The position numbers and the translations under genes were made by a program. Positions 1 through 8,146 of a stretch of 47,526 nucleotides of DNA are shown one piece after another. The notes beneath the pieces are model-generated. The model searched no databases, was not told where the DNA came from, and saw nothing but the letters and a program-made list of their open reading frames with translations. The stretch is from an uncultured Alphaproteobacteria bacterium (GTDB lineage Bacteria; Pseudomonadota; Alphaproteobacteria; Rickettsiales; UBA1997): the NCBI GenBank assembly GCA_903937405.1, contig CAIZZE010000005.1, forward strand, positions 1-47,526, in the 5' to 3' direction. The first letter of the stretch is position 1. Every line of letters begins with the position of its first letter.

Positions 1-57
1 AGGGTGATATTTAAGGTTTCGGACTTAAATCACCCTTCGACAGGCTCAGGGTGACAT
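1..57. repeat. Palindromic intergenic repeat (AGGGTGA family), cut by window edge
   Basis: Three alternating copies of the AGGGTGA/TCACCCT core are present. The first two form an inverted repeat around GTTTCGG. The last two form a tight hairpin of the type CACCCTTCGACAGGCTCAGG. This looks like a dispersed palindromic element. It may continue left of the window, so its size is unknown. Confidence 0.6.
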
Positions 58-75
58 CGAGTATTTCCAAAATAA

Positions 76-123
76 AAAAGCCGCCATTCTCAGAAAATAT
101 ATTTTTCCAAAATGACGGCTTTT
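76..123 (-). terminator. Rho-independent terminator after the DHS-like gene
   Basis: The arms AAAAGCCGCCATT (76-88) and AATGACGGCTTTT (111-123) pair with a single mismatch. On the minus strand the stem is followed by TTTTTTATTTT. It starts 20 bases past the stop of the DHS-like gene. The A/T runs on both sides mean it could stop transcription in both directions. Confidence 0.75.
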
Positions 124-142
124 AATTTTTGCTTTGGTTTAC

Positions 143-1171
143 TTACGCCTTTTTAGCAAATAATTTAGAAAATTCTTTTCTTTTACGTTTTTTCCAGAAG
201 CCACGGTGATAAGCGTCGGAAGCTAATAAAGGAATAACCGAAGTGGCTTCGGCAAAAACCATTTGTTCGAAAGTTGTATCAACTTTTCCCCAAGAACAAG
301 CTTCTTTCAAAGTCGAAGAAGAGCAGGCGCCGTCGCGAGAATCGGCAACTGTAATTTGAATGGCATATTTATGCATTTCGGCTTCAACGCCTAAAATTTC
401 TGCACAAACAACTGTGTCTTGTACGAAGTTTTTTGGAACGCCGCCGCCAACCATCAACAAACCTGTGGTTCCGGCTTTGATTTTGATGTCGGTTAATTCT
501 CTGAAGTCAGCGATTGAATCGATTGTCATGTGTTTTTTTGGATTTTTAACTTGATGCAAAACAAGTCCAAAACCGGCAGAAGAATCGGTGAAAGCTGGGC
601 AGAAAATTGGCACATTATAATCGTAGCAAAGCTCAATTAGAGATTCTTGTTTTTTGGCGTGTTTTTTTAGATATTTTCCCATTTCCCAGATAAACTCGCG
701 CGATGAATAAGGACGAGCTTCCAAAGAGTTAGCAATTTTGTAAATTACATTGTCACAATTTTGCAAATCTTTTTCATCGATGTAAGTGTCGTAAATTCTG
801 TCGATGTAATTTTTGCGTAAAAATTGGTCATCAATGAATGGAGTTCCTTGGTAATGTTTGAAACCAAGAGCTTCAAAAAAATCCATATCAACAATTGAAG
901 CGCCCGTTGCCACAACTGCGTCAATCATGCCGAATTTAATCATGTCGGCATAAACTTTCATACAGCCGCCAGCGGAAGTTGAGCCGGCTAAAGTTAGAAT
1001 GTTAGAACATGATTTATCTTGCAACATCATGTTAAAAATTTCAGTCGCACGCGCAAGATCGCGCGAAGTGAAAGACATGTGATCCATCTGATCAATAATC
1101 GGACGCGCATCAAAAGATGTGATGTCGATATGTTTTACTTGGCGCTTTAAAAGTTCTTTTTTAGTTACCAT
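143..1171 (-). CDS. Deoxyhypusine synthase-like protein, probable homospermidine synthase
   Basis: A 342-residue protein of the deoxyhypusine synthase family. Eukaryotic and archaeal members transfer an aminobutyl group from spermidine to eIF5A. Bacteria lack eIF5A, and bacterial members are thought to make polyamines, with several shown to form homospermidine from putrescine and spermidine or related donors. Visible family marks are GGGVPKNF in the NAD-binding part and EACSWGK near the C-terminus. Lys296 in SWGK matches the lysine that forms the imine intermediate in the human enzyme. The gene follows the ornithine decarboxylase gene by 32 bases on the same strand. That gives a putrescine supplier and a putrescine user in one operon. 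The ATG has no strong Shine-Dalgarno. Family assignment is firm; the product (homospermidine or another polyamine) is inferred from context. Confidence 0.88.
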   Translation of the reverse strand: MVTKKELLKRQVKHIDITSFDARPIIDQMDHMSFTSRDLARATEIFNMMLQDKSCSNILTLAGSTSAGGCMKVYADMIKFGMIDAVVATGASIVDMDFFEALGFKHYQGTPFIDDQFLRKNYIDRIYDTYIDEKDLQNCDNVIYKIANSLEARPYSSREFIWEMGKYLKKHAKKQESLIELCYDYNVPIFCPAFTDSSAGFGLVLHQVKNPKKHMTIDSIADFRELTDIKIKAGTTGLLMVGGGVPKNFVQDTVVCAEILGVEAEMHKYAIQITVADSRDGACSSSTLKEACSWGKVDTTFEQMVFAEATSVIPLLASDAYHRGFWKKRKRKEFSKLFAKKA

Positions 1172-1203
1172 TTTTTGATAAATAATTGAGTTGAAAAAGG
1201 GTT

Positions 1204-2529
1204 TTAGGCAGACGATCTTTCGGTTTTCTGCTTTTCTACTAAGTCTTTATACATTGAAACCAAAGGCTCGTCGGCAACTTCAATTTGTAGGTTTTTATTA
1301 AAACCGTTAAATTCAGTTCTGATGCTGCGCGAATAAGCTCCAAGTTGGCCGATTTCGATATAATCGCCTTCGGCAATATTTTCTGGCAAATAAAATGGAC
1401 CTTTCATCGAATCAAGCGAATCGCAAGTTGGACCGTAAAAACCAAAAGGAACTGCGTTATTTGGGCAAAGTTTTTCTTTGCCTTCTTTGATTCTAAGCGC
1501 TTTTACTGGATAGATAAAACCGGGAAAACCCGCGTCAAACAAGCCGCCGTAAGTTCCATCATTCAAATAAAGCATGCCTTTTTTTCTAGCTTCAACGCGA
1601 ACCAAAAGCGAGCCAGATTCTGCCACCAAAGCGCGACCCGGTTCACACCAGATACGACAATTTTTATCAAGTTTTAAAGTTTGAATTGAATCAAAAATTT
1701 CATCAAAATAAGCCCGCAAATTTGGTGGAGTCATGCCCGGATAAGATGACGGAAAGCCGCCACCAATATCAATAACATCTAATTTAACTTTGGCTTGTTC
1801 GATAACTTCTTTGGCAATTGTAATCGCATTTCGATATTCGCTTGGTTCCATACATTGCGAACCAACGTGAAAGCAGATTCCAAGTCTTTGTGTGTGGGCG
1901 CGAATTTTTCGCAAAAGTCCGATTGATTCGGAAGGAAGAATGCCAAATTTGCCTGACAAATCAATTGCCGCATGTGAGTTTGGAATTGCCAAACGCATGT
2001 GCAAACCAAGATCTTTAGCATTTTTGGTAACTTCTAAGATTTTTTGTAATTCATCAAAAGAATCGAGCGAGAAATCGCGAATTCCGTGATTGAAATAAGC
2101 ATCAAAAATTGCTTCACGCGATTTGATCGGATGCATGAAATACATTTTTGCCGCGTCGCCAAAAAGCTCGTTAATCAACTTAACTTCAGCCATTGACGCG
2201 ACGTCAAAATGCTTTATTCCTGAATTAAATAAGTGACGCAAAACAGTTGCATCAGGATTACTTTTTACAGAATAAAGAATATCGCTTTCATGTTTTGAAG
2301 TGCGAAAATTTTCTACGAAAAATTTAACTGCGCGCTTAATGGAATTTGGGCGGATAAAATAAACTGGAATCGATGGTTTAAGTTCTAAAACCTGAGCTTC
2401 AATTGTGCTGAGACCTTTTTTAGCTGAACTTTTTTTCGATTGCTTTGCTCCCTTGTTAGGATTTTTTGCGTTAAACAGATAGTGAATTTTTGAGCTCGCC
2501 GCTCGATCATATTCTTGCTCTTGTTCCAT
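1204..2529 (-). CDS. Ornithine/lysine/diaminopimelate decarboxylase family, probable ornithine decarboxylase
   Basis: A 441-residue alanine-racemase-fold (fold III) PLP decarboxylase. YSVKSNP contains the PLP lysine (Lys89). FHVGSQ, IDIGGGFP, EPGRALVAESG and GPTCDSLD follow in the family order, with the Cys and Asp of the last motif contributed across the dimer. Neighbouring a DHS-like gene, it most likely turns ornithine into putrescine, as in other alphaproteobacteria. About 45 N-terminal residues rich in Lys and Ser come before the barrel and look disordered. A later start is therefore possible, though no better one is obvious. Lysine or carboxynorspermidine decarboxylase are less likely alternatives. 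About 375 bases of upstream sequence without a gene hold a dyad that could be an operator. Confidence 0.85.
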   Translation of the reverse strand: MEQEQEYDRAASSKIHYLFNAKNPNKGAKQSKKSSAKKGLSTIEAQVLELKPSIPVYFIRPNSIKRAVKFFVENFRTSKHESDILYSVKSNPDATVLRHLFNSGIKHFDVASMAEVKLINELFGDAAKMYFMHPIKSREAIFDAYFNHGIRDFSLDSFDELQKILEVTKNAKDLGLHMRLAIPNSHAAIDLSGKFGILPSESIGLLRKIRAHTQRLGICFHVGSQCMEPSEYRNAITIAKEVIEQAKVKLDVIDIGGGFPSSYPGMTPPNLRAYFDEIFDSIQTLKLDKNCRIWCEPGRALVAESGSLLVRVEARKKGMLYLNDGTYGGLFDAGFPGFIYPVKALRIKEGKEKLCPNNAVPFGFYGPTCDSLDSMKGPFYLPENIAEGDYIEIGQLGAYSRSIRTEFNGFNKNLQIEVADEPLVSMYKDLVEKQKTERSSA

Positions 2530-2904
2530 TTCTTTGTTGGATTGATAGAAACTAAAAAAATTTAGCCCTAAAATTAAGTAAAAGAAGATAAAAAGACTTA
2601 ATTTTTGTCTGAATTTTTGAACCCCTGCGGACCCTTGGAATTACTGGTGCCGTAGCATAATTTTCAAACGCAATTTTTTAAAAAGAGGGCGCAAAGTAGA
2701 AACAATATTTTATTTGTAAATAAGAAATCTTTTACAAATTTTTTATCCTCTTTGAACCCTTGATTTTAGTGGCCGTTTTTGAGGTGACCAAAATGGAATT
2801 TTTCAAGAAAAATTTCTTGCGCAAAAGACGAGATTAAAATCAAAAATCAATAGTTTTTTTGGGAGAGTTTTTGAATAAAATAGAAGAAAGGTTCTTGTGG
2901 TAGT
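2530..2904. other. Gene-free upstream region of the decarboxylase gene
   Basis: About 375 AT-rich bases without a convincing gene. On the minus strand this is the 5' region of the decarboxylase gene. It holds a 9-bp perfect dyad (2712-2739), a second A/T hairpin near 2797-2814, and a copy of a recurring CTACTTTGC motif near 2690. Some alphaproteobacterial ornithine decarboxylase genes have a structured leader (Rfam speF), but I could not match that consensus by eye. Confidence 0.5.
2712..2739. promoter_or_regulatory. Operator-like dyad upstream of the decarboxylase gene
   Basis: A perfect 9-bp inverted repeat, ATTTGTAAA-N10-TTTACAAAT, lies about 180 bases before the start codon. Its size suits a dimeric helix-turn-helix regulator, but a cruciform or chance in AT-rich DNA is possible. 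Confidence 0.35.
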
Positions 2905-3014
2905 TTCACGCTAGATCCTGAATCAAGTTCAGGATGACGACGTGGTGAAGATTATGCTAAAATAAACCCACTTTCTCCACGTCATCCTGAACTTGATTCA
3001 GGATCTAGCGTGAA
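2905..3014. repeat. Palindromic element, family A (GATCCTGAA...TTCAGGATGACG)
   Basis: The left arm at 2905-2945 and right arm at 2977-3014 are inverted copies of about 38 bases around a 31-base AT-rich centre. Each arm also contains its own small hairpin, CCTGAATCAAGTTCAGG. The element ends 9 bases from the pyrB stop codon, so the fold may also act as the pyrB terminator. The same core recurs at 14636, 27950 and 42716, and in short form at 29715. Confidence 0.85.
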
Positions 3015-3022
3015 GTGATTAA

Positions 3023-3928
3023 CTAAGAAAGAAACTTCAAAATCGATTGCCTAACCGCAACGCCAGCTTCAACTTGTTCTAAAATCAAACTAACTTTTTC
3101 ATCATCCGCCAGCGCTGAAGAAATTTCAACTTCACGATTAATCGGACCAGGATGAAGCACCAAAACATCGGGCTTGGCAGCTTTTAACTTTTCATGATTA
3201 AGACCAAAAAGTTTAAAATATTCTGTTAGCGACGGAATGTAGCAACCTTGCATTCTTTCTTGTTGAATGCGCAACATCATAATCACATCAACGTTGGAAA
3301 TTCCAGCTTCTAGAGACTCAAAAACTTCAACATTCCAAATTTCTTTTAACCAATTTTTATATTCATGAGTGATTAAAGTTGGTGGCGTAATTACACGAAC
3401 TTCGCACCCAAATTTTTTTAACAGCTTTATGTTTGAGCGCGCCACTCTTGAGTGCAGCACATCTCCACAAATTGCAATTTTTAAATTTTGTAAATTTTTT
3501 TTATGCTGCTTAATCACAAATGTGTCAAGCAAAGCTTGCGACGGATGTTCGTTAGTTCCATCTCCGGCATTAATTAATGACGCAGAAATATATTGTTTCA
3601 ACAACTGGCAAATGCCGCTGCCATTGTGACGAATTGCCACAAAATCTGGATTCATGGCGTTTATTGTTTTTGCAGTGTCGATAATTGATTCGCCTTTTTT
3701 GAGCGATGAAAGCGAAATGTCGATATTTACAACTTTTGCACCCAAGCGCTTGGCGGCAATTTCAAATGAAGTTCTGGTGCGTGTCGAATTTTCAAAAAAG
3801 AAATTTACCAGAATTTTTCCAAGCAGGCTTTCATCTTTTGAGTTTTTTTTAAAAAAATCTTCCGCACCTTCGTGAATTGCATTTACATCTTGGAGTGAAA
3901 GCTGATCTATGCTGAGAAGGTCCTTCAT
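3023..3928 (-). CDS. pyrB: Aspartate carbamoyltransferase catalytic subunit
   Basis: PyrB joins carbamoyl phosphate and aspartate to N-carbamoyl-aspartate in pyrimidine synthesis in the cytosol. The 301-residue length fits the family. ENSTRTRTSF (residues 46-55) is the carbamoyl-phosphate loop, HPSQALLD is the second substrate motif, and HPGPINR lies in the C-terminal aspartate domain. The start codon shares one base with the stop of the upstream ABC ATPase (TAATG), which suggests coupled translation. No regulatory subunit (pyrI) or dihydroorotase (pyrC) gene is adjacent. Position as the last gene of bolA-grxD-ABC-pyrB looks like a mixed operon, not a pyrimidine operon. Confidence 0.96.
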   Translation of the reverse strand: MKDLLSIDQLSLQDVNAIHEGAEDFFKKNSKDESLLGKILVNFFFENSTRTRTSFEIAAKRLGAKVVNIDISLSSLKKGESIIDTAKTINAMNPDFVAIRHNGSGICQLLKQYISASLINAGDGTNEHPSQALLDTFVIKQHKKNLQNLKIAICGDVLHSRVARSNIKLLKKFGCEVRVITPPTLITHEYKNWLKEIWNVEVFESLEAGISNVDVIMMLRIQQERMQGCYIPSLTEYFKLFGLNHEKLKAAKPDVLVLHPGPINREVEISSALADDEKVSLILEQVEAGVAVRQSILKFLS

Positions 3929-4863
3929 TAATTTGATTTAATTAGATGTTTAAAAATTTCTTCCAAATCTGGCTGCTGAGTAGAAATATCTTTGATGCGA
4001 ATTTGATTATCAGAAATGATGCGCAGAATTTTTTCCACTTCAATTTTTTCCGGATCGTAAGTGATGGAAATTTTATCTTTCGCCAAAAGTTTCAAAGCAA
4101 GATCGGGAAATAAAGCCCCAAGATCCTGCGTAATTTCAGCGCCACAGCTGATGATTAATTCTTTGCTGGAAAGTGATTTCATCAAATTTTCTTTGCGGTC
4201 ATAAGCAATTACTTGACCATGATTAATGATCGCCAATTCATCGCATAATTCTTCCGCTTCTTCGAGATAATGGGTTGTAAGTAAAATCGTAGTGCCGCTT
4301 TGATTTAATTTTTTTACATAATTCCAAAGTTGGTTGCGCAATTCAACGTCAACGCCCGCCGTTGGCTCATCTAACACTAAAATTTCGGGATTATGAACCA
4401 ATGCTTTTGCAACTAAAAGCCTGCGACGCATTCCGCCAGAAAGGCTGCGCGGCGTTGCGTTAACTTTGTCTTTCAAACCAAGAGCTTCAATAATTTCATC
4501 AGTTCTGCGATCGGCTTTTCTGATTCCATAATAGCCGGCGTAAATTTCTAAAGTTTCATGAACATTAAAAAACGGATCGATGATTAATTCTTGTGGCACA
4601 ATGCCGATTTTAAATTTTGCCGCTTGAGGATTTTTTGAAATATCAATGCCGCCGATTTTTACTTCGCCTTCGGTTTTATTTACCAGTCCAGCAAGAATGT
4701 TAATGATAGTTGATTTACCCGCGCCATTCGGACCTAAAAGACCAAAGAATGAGCCTTTTTTAATTTTTAAATCGATAGATTTTAAGGCGATTTTTTCAGG
4801 AGATCTTTTTGATTTTTTATAGGTTTTACCTAAAGAAGAAATTTCAATTGCGAGGTCGGACAT
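3928..4863 (-). CDS. ABC transporter ATP-binding protein (ABC-2 type exporter)
   Basis: A 311-residue ATPase. Walker A is GPNGAGKST (44-52), the signature is LSGGMRRRL, Walker B is ILVLDEPTAGVD and the switch histidine is in TTHYLEEAEEL. The D-loop pattern and a C-terminal extension of about 80 residues resemble the DrrA/CcmA/YadG group that drives ABC-2 exporters. No permease follows directly. An ABC-2-like membrane protein is encoded far away at 34677-35438, but nothing ties the two together. The gene lies 16 bases after grxD and overlaps pyrB by one base. The substrate is unknown. Confidence 0.9.
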   Translation of the reverse strand: MSDLAIEISSLGKTYKKSKRSPEKIALKSIDLKIKKGSFFGLLGPNGAGKSTIINILAGLVNKTEGEVKIGGIDISKNPQAAKFKIGIVPQELIIDPFFNVHETLEIYAGYYGIRKADRRTDEIIEALGLKDKVNATPRSLSGGMRRRLLVAKALVHNPEILVLDEPTAGVDVELRNQLWNYVKKLNQSGTTILLTTHYLEEAEELCDELAIINHGQVIAYDRKENLMKSLSSKELIISCGAEITQDLGALFPDLALKLLAKDKISITYDPEKIEVEKILRIISDNQIRIKDISTQQPDLEEIFKHLIKSN

Positions 4864-4879
4864 GATTTTTTGAAAAAAA

Positions 4880-5203
4880 TTAGTTAATAATATTCTTCGC
4901 CTTCAATAATTCTTGTAACTCGCCTGATTGAAACATTTCTTTTACAATATCACAGCCGCCAATAAATTCGCCTTTGATGTAAAGCTGCGGGATTGTTGGC
5001 CAGTCAGAATATTCTTTAATGCCTTGCCGAACTTCCGCGTCACGCAAAATATCAACGTCATGAAAGTCAACTCCCAAAGTTTTTAGAACATGTGCCACAG
5101 CCGCAGAAAATCCGCATTGCGGAAAATCTTTGGTGCCTTTCATGTAAAGAACTACGTCGTTTGAGGAAATTGTTTCCTGAATTTTTTCTAGAATATTAGT
5201 CAT
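4880..5203 (-). CDS. grxD: Monothiol glutaredoxin, CGFS type (Grx4 family)
   Basis: A 107-residue single-domain monothiol glutaredoxin. The signature CGFS occupies residues 30-33. The glutathione-contacting WPTIPQLYI and GGCDI segments are present. These proteins carry and deliver [2Fe-2S] clusters, usually as a heterodimer with a BolA protein. A bolA gene lies only 3 bases upstream on the same strand, which supports that partnership. It sits in the middle of the bolA-grxD-ABC-pyrB operon. Confidence 0.95.
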   Translation of the reverse strand: MTNILEKIQETISSNDVVLYMKGTKDFPQCGFSAAVAHVLKTLGVDFHDVDILRDAEVRQGIKEYSDWPTIPQLYIKGEFIGGCDIVKEMFQSGELQELLKAKNIIN

Positions 5204-5206
5204 AAA

Positions 5207-5437
5207 TTAATTTGCTGAAGTTGAAAGCTGCATGGCATGTAGAACATCACCAAGAATCTCTTTTAGAGCGCTATTAACCATTTTATGTTGCTCGACTCTT
5301 GTTTTGCCAGCAAAAATTTTATCAATTATTTTTACGCTGTAATGATTGTCGTCCGCAACTAAAGCCGTGACTGCTATTTGCGCATCAGGGAAATTTTCCT
5401 GAAGAAGTTGTTCTAATTTATTTTGGGCGATTGGCAT
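5207..5437 (-). CDS. BolA family protein (IbaG-like)
   Basis: A 76-residue BolA domain. The conserved core is the histidine-containing HYSVKII and the helix with RVEQHKMVNSAL. It precedes grxD by 3 bases, and BolA-Grx4 complexes are known to handle [2Fe-2S] clusters. This is the first of two bolA genes in the window; the other is at 28157. The C-terminal HAMQL fits the family. It is the first gene of its operon, so the promoter should lie in or before the family B repeat that starts 28 bases upstream. Confidence 0.9.
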   Translation of the reverse strand: MPIAQNKLEQLLQENFPDAQIAVTALVADDNHYSVKIIDKIFAGKTRVEQHKMVNSALKEILGDVLHAMQLSTSAN

Positions 5438-5464
5438 TTTTTATTATTATTTTGTTTGAGTAGT

Positions 5465-5639
5465 GACGAACCCGAGTGGACCCCGTCGTGAAGACGGGGT
5501 GACAAGTGAAGACGGGTTGACAAACTAAAAGACGGGTTGACAAAACTAAGAATTTAGAAAGAGAACTAAAAACTTGTTACTTCGGGTAAACTAAAGTTTG
5601 TCACCCCGTCTTCACGACGGGGTCCGCTCGGGTTCGTCG
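5465..5639. repeat. Palindromic element, family B (GGACCCCGTC...GACGGGGTGACA)
   Basis: Inverted arms of about 40 bases sit at 5465-5504 and 5599-5639. Each arm contains the hairpin CCCCGTC-GTGAA-GACGGGG. Between them lie imperfect tandem copies of a short unit, AGACGGGTTGACAAA, near 5510-5550. A second, shorter element of this family lies at 32952-33060. The element fills most of the gap between the pnp terminator and bolA. Confidence 0.85.
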
Positions 5640-5666
5640 CACACTTAATTTATTTTCTTAAAACTA

Positions 5667-5701
5667 TAAAAAAAGGGGCGAACCAAAAAAGGCTCGCCCC
5701 T
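5667..5701 (-). terminator. Rho-independent terminator of pnp
   Basis: GGGGCGAACC (5675-5684) and GGCTCGCCCC (5691-5700) pair with one mismatch around AAAAAA. On the minus strand the stem is followed by TTTTTTTATAG. It sits 24 bases past the pnp stop codon. Confidence 0.85.
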
Positions 5702-5724
5702 AAATAACTTTTCTTCAGTTAAAA

Positions 5725-8109
5725 CTAACCAAAGAAACCTCTGCGTTTTTTAACGCCACCGTCTCTGTCATCACGATCATCGCGATCACGAGGAGAACTA
5801 CGACGGTCGTCACCACGGCGATCATCACGGTCTGGGCGATCTGAGCCACCACGTCTGTCGTCGCGGTCACGTCCGCCACCGCGTCTGTCGTCGCGACGGT
5901 CATCACGGTCACGAGAACCACGACGATCATCGCCGCCACGGCGATCATCACGACCACCAGATTCTCTTTCGTCAACCATTTGTGGTTTGTTTGGAATGCG
6001 GTCAGAAATATCTTCGCCGGTAGCTTGATCTACACAACGGAAGCTTAATTTCGGACGAGCTTTTTTATCAAAACCGATAACTTTAACTTTAACAATATCG
6101 CCTTCATTGATTACGTCTTCAACGAAATCAACGCGATATTCAGCAAGTTCAGAAATGTGAATGAAACCATCGCGATTGTTAGAAATGCTAACGAAAGCGC
6201 CAGCATCAATAACTTTAACTACTGGACCTTCATAGATATCACCGATTTCAGGCTCAAAAGTGATTTCATGAATCATGGCAATGGCTTTTTTGATTGAGTC
6301 ATTGCTGTTAGAAGAAATTTTGATTACGCCAGTGTCTTCGATATCAACCACTGCGCCGGAAACGGCACAGATTTCTTTGATTACCGCGCCACGAGATCCG
6401 ATAACTTCACGGATTTTCTTTTGCGGGATAGTCATAGTTTCAACTTTCGGAACATTTACGTTCAATTCAGTTCTAGCTGAAGGCATAGCTTCTTCCATTT
6501 TTTCTAAAATATGAAGTCTGCCAGCGTTAGCTTGCTCAAGGGCTTTTTGCATGATATCTGCATTGATGCCGTTGATTTTGATATCCATTTGTAAAGAAGT
6601 GATACCGTTTCTGGTTCCTGCAACTTTAAAATCCATGTCACCTAAATGATCTTCATCACCCATGATGTCTGAAAGAATAACATATTCATTGCCTTCTTTG
6701 ATCAATCCCATCGCGATTCCAGAAACTGGAGCTTTGATTGGAACGCCGGCATCCATAAGAGCCAAAGAAGCGCCACAAACTGTAGCCATTGAAGATGAAC
6801 CGTTTGATTCAGTGATTTCAGAAACGATACGAGTTGTGTATGAGAAATTTTCAGCAGCACCAGGGAAAACTGGATTCAAAGCACGCCAAGCCAATTTACC
6901 ATGGCCGATTTCACGACGTCCAGGTGGTTTCATTTGTCCAGTTTCACCAACTGAATAAGGAGGGAAATTGTAATGAAGCATGAAAGATTCTTTCGACATG
7001 CCTGGATCAAGATTTTCAATTAATTGCTCGTCTTTGTTTGAACCAAGAGTTGCAATAACCAAAGCTTGAGTTTCACCGCGAGTGAAAAGGGCACAACCAT
7101 GAACTTGTGGAAGAAAACCAGTTTCAATATCAATTTGTCTCACTTGATCAGTTTTACGGCCGTCAATTCTGATCGCGTTTTTAAGAACATCGTTACGCAC
7201 AATTTCTTGCGAAAGAAGTTTGAATAAAGATTTAGCTTTATTGGCAGAAACTCCGCTTTCTTCAGTAACAAATTTTGCTTTGATATCGGCAAAAAGTTGA
7301 TCAAGCTCGCCCGCGCGAACTTGTTTTTCTTGTTTTTTGTAAGCGTTGATTAAGCGATCACCAATGAAATCAGTGATTTCTTGTTTAATTTTTGAAGAAT
7401 CTTCAACTGGAGGCAAAATTTTCTTTTTACCACATTCAGCTTGAAGCTCTTTGATCATTTCAATTACTGGCTGGAAAGCTTTGTGACCGAAGTCAAGAGC
7501 AGCCAACATTTCAACTTCAGAAATTTCTTTAGCTTCAGATTCAATCATCAGAACTGAGCTTTCGGTTCCCGCAACAACTAGATCTAAACGACTTGTTTTA
7601 GCTTCTTCATTGCTAAGATTTAATACAAATTGATCGTCAATTATTGAAACTCTTGAAACAGCAACTGGTTCCAAAAATGGAGCTTCAGAAATTGAAAGAG
7701 CCGCAGAAGCAGCGATCAATGCAACGATGTCTGGAGTGCAAGTTGGATCGTAAGAAAGAACAGTACAAACTACGTTTACTTCATTATAAAAATTGGAAGG
7801 AAACATTGGTCTGATCGGACGATCAATCAAACGGGCAGTTAAAGTAGCAGCATCTGAAGGTTTAGCTTCGCGCTTAAAAAAACCGCCTGGAATTTTTCCG
7901 GCAGCATAAGATTTTTCTAGGTAGTTAACCGTAAGTGGGAAAAAATCCGCACCTTCAGCAGCTTTATTAGCAACAGTTACAGCACAAAGAACGGTAGTAT
8001 TACCATATTTTGCAAGAACTGCACCACTGGCTTGACGAGCGATTTTGCCCGTTTCCAAGGACAAAATTTTGCCGTTCCAGTTAATTTCTTTTTTTACAAC
8101 ATTGAACAT
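5725..8109 (-). CDS. pnp: Polyribonucleotide nucleotidyltransferase with an Arg/Asp-rich tail
   Basis: PNPase degrades RNA 3' to 5' with phosphate and works in the RNA degradosome. The order of domains is normal: two RNase PH domains (about 1-550, with GRREIGHGKLAWRAL and MGDEDHLGDMDFKVAG in the second), a KH domain (about 555-615, IREVIGSRGAVIKEI) and an S1 domain (about 620-690). The protein is 794 residues, against about 700 in many bacteria. The excess is a low-complexity tail (about 715-794) of RDRDDRR, DDRRGG and RPDRDDRR blocks ending KKRRGFFG. The tail DNA is itself repetitive. The frame is open to the stop and the gene sits in the usual truB-rpsO-pnp order, so this is not an assembly join. 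The tail may bind RNA or promote phase separation; that is inference. Confidence 0.97.
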   Translation of the reverse strand: MFNVVKKEINWNGKILSLETGKIARQASGAVLAKYGNTTVLCAVTVANKAAEGADFFPLTVNYLEKSYAAGKIPGGFFKREAKPSDAATLTARLIDRPIRPMFPSNFYNEVNVVCTVLSYDPTCTPDIVALIAASAALSISEAPFLEPVAVSRVSIIDDQFVLNLSNEEAKTSRLDLVVAGTESSVLMIESEAKEISEVEMLAALDFGHKAFQPVIEMIKELQAECGKKKILPPVEDSSKIKQEITDFIGDRLINAYKKQEKQVRAGELDQLFADIKAKFVTEESGVSANKAKSLFKLLSQEIVRNDVLKNAIRIDGRKTDQVRQIDIETGFLPQVHGCALFTRGETQALVIATLGSNKDEQLIENLDPGMSKESFMLHYNFPPYSVGETGQMKPPGRREIGHGKLAWRALNPVFPGAAENFSYTTRIVSEITESNGSSSMATVCGASLALMDAGVPIKAPVSGIAMGLIKEGNEYVILSDIMGDEDHLGDMDFKVAGTRNGITSLQMDIKINGINADIMQKALEQANAGRLHILEKMEEAMPSARTELNVNVPKVETMTIPQKKIREVIGSRGAVIKEICAVSGAVVDIEDTGVIKISSNSNDSIKKAIAMIHEITFEPEIGDIYEGPVVKVIDAGAFVSISNNRDGFIHISELAEYRVDFVEDVINEGDIVKVKVIGFDKKARPKLSFRCVDQATGEDISDRIPNKPQMVDERESGGRDDRRGGDDRRGSRDRDDRRDDRRGGGRDRDDRRGGSDRPDRDDRRGDDRRSSPRDRDDRDDRDGGVKKRRGFFG

Positions 8110-8146
8110 ATTTTCAGCTTTTGATTAATTAATTTAAGGATCAGAT

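Noticed and set aside
2530-2904. speF-type leader RNA upstream of the decarboxylase
   Set aside because: The position fits, but I could not find the conserved sequence or folds by eye. A covariance-model search would decide.
5715-5975. An 86-residue frame rich in Val, Thr and Ala over the pnp tail
   Set aside because: It is a shifted reading of the repetitive Arg/Asp-coding DNA. The pnp frame explains the sequence.
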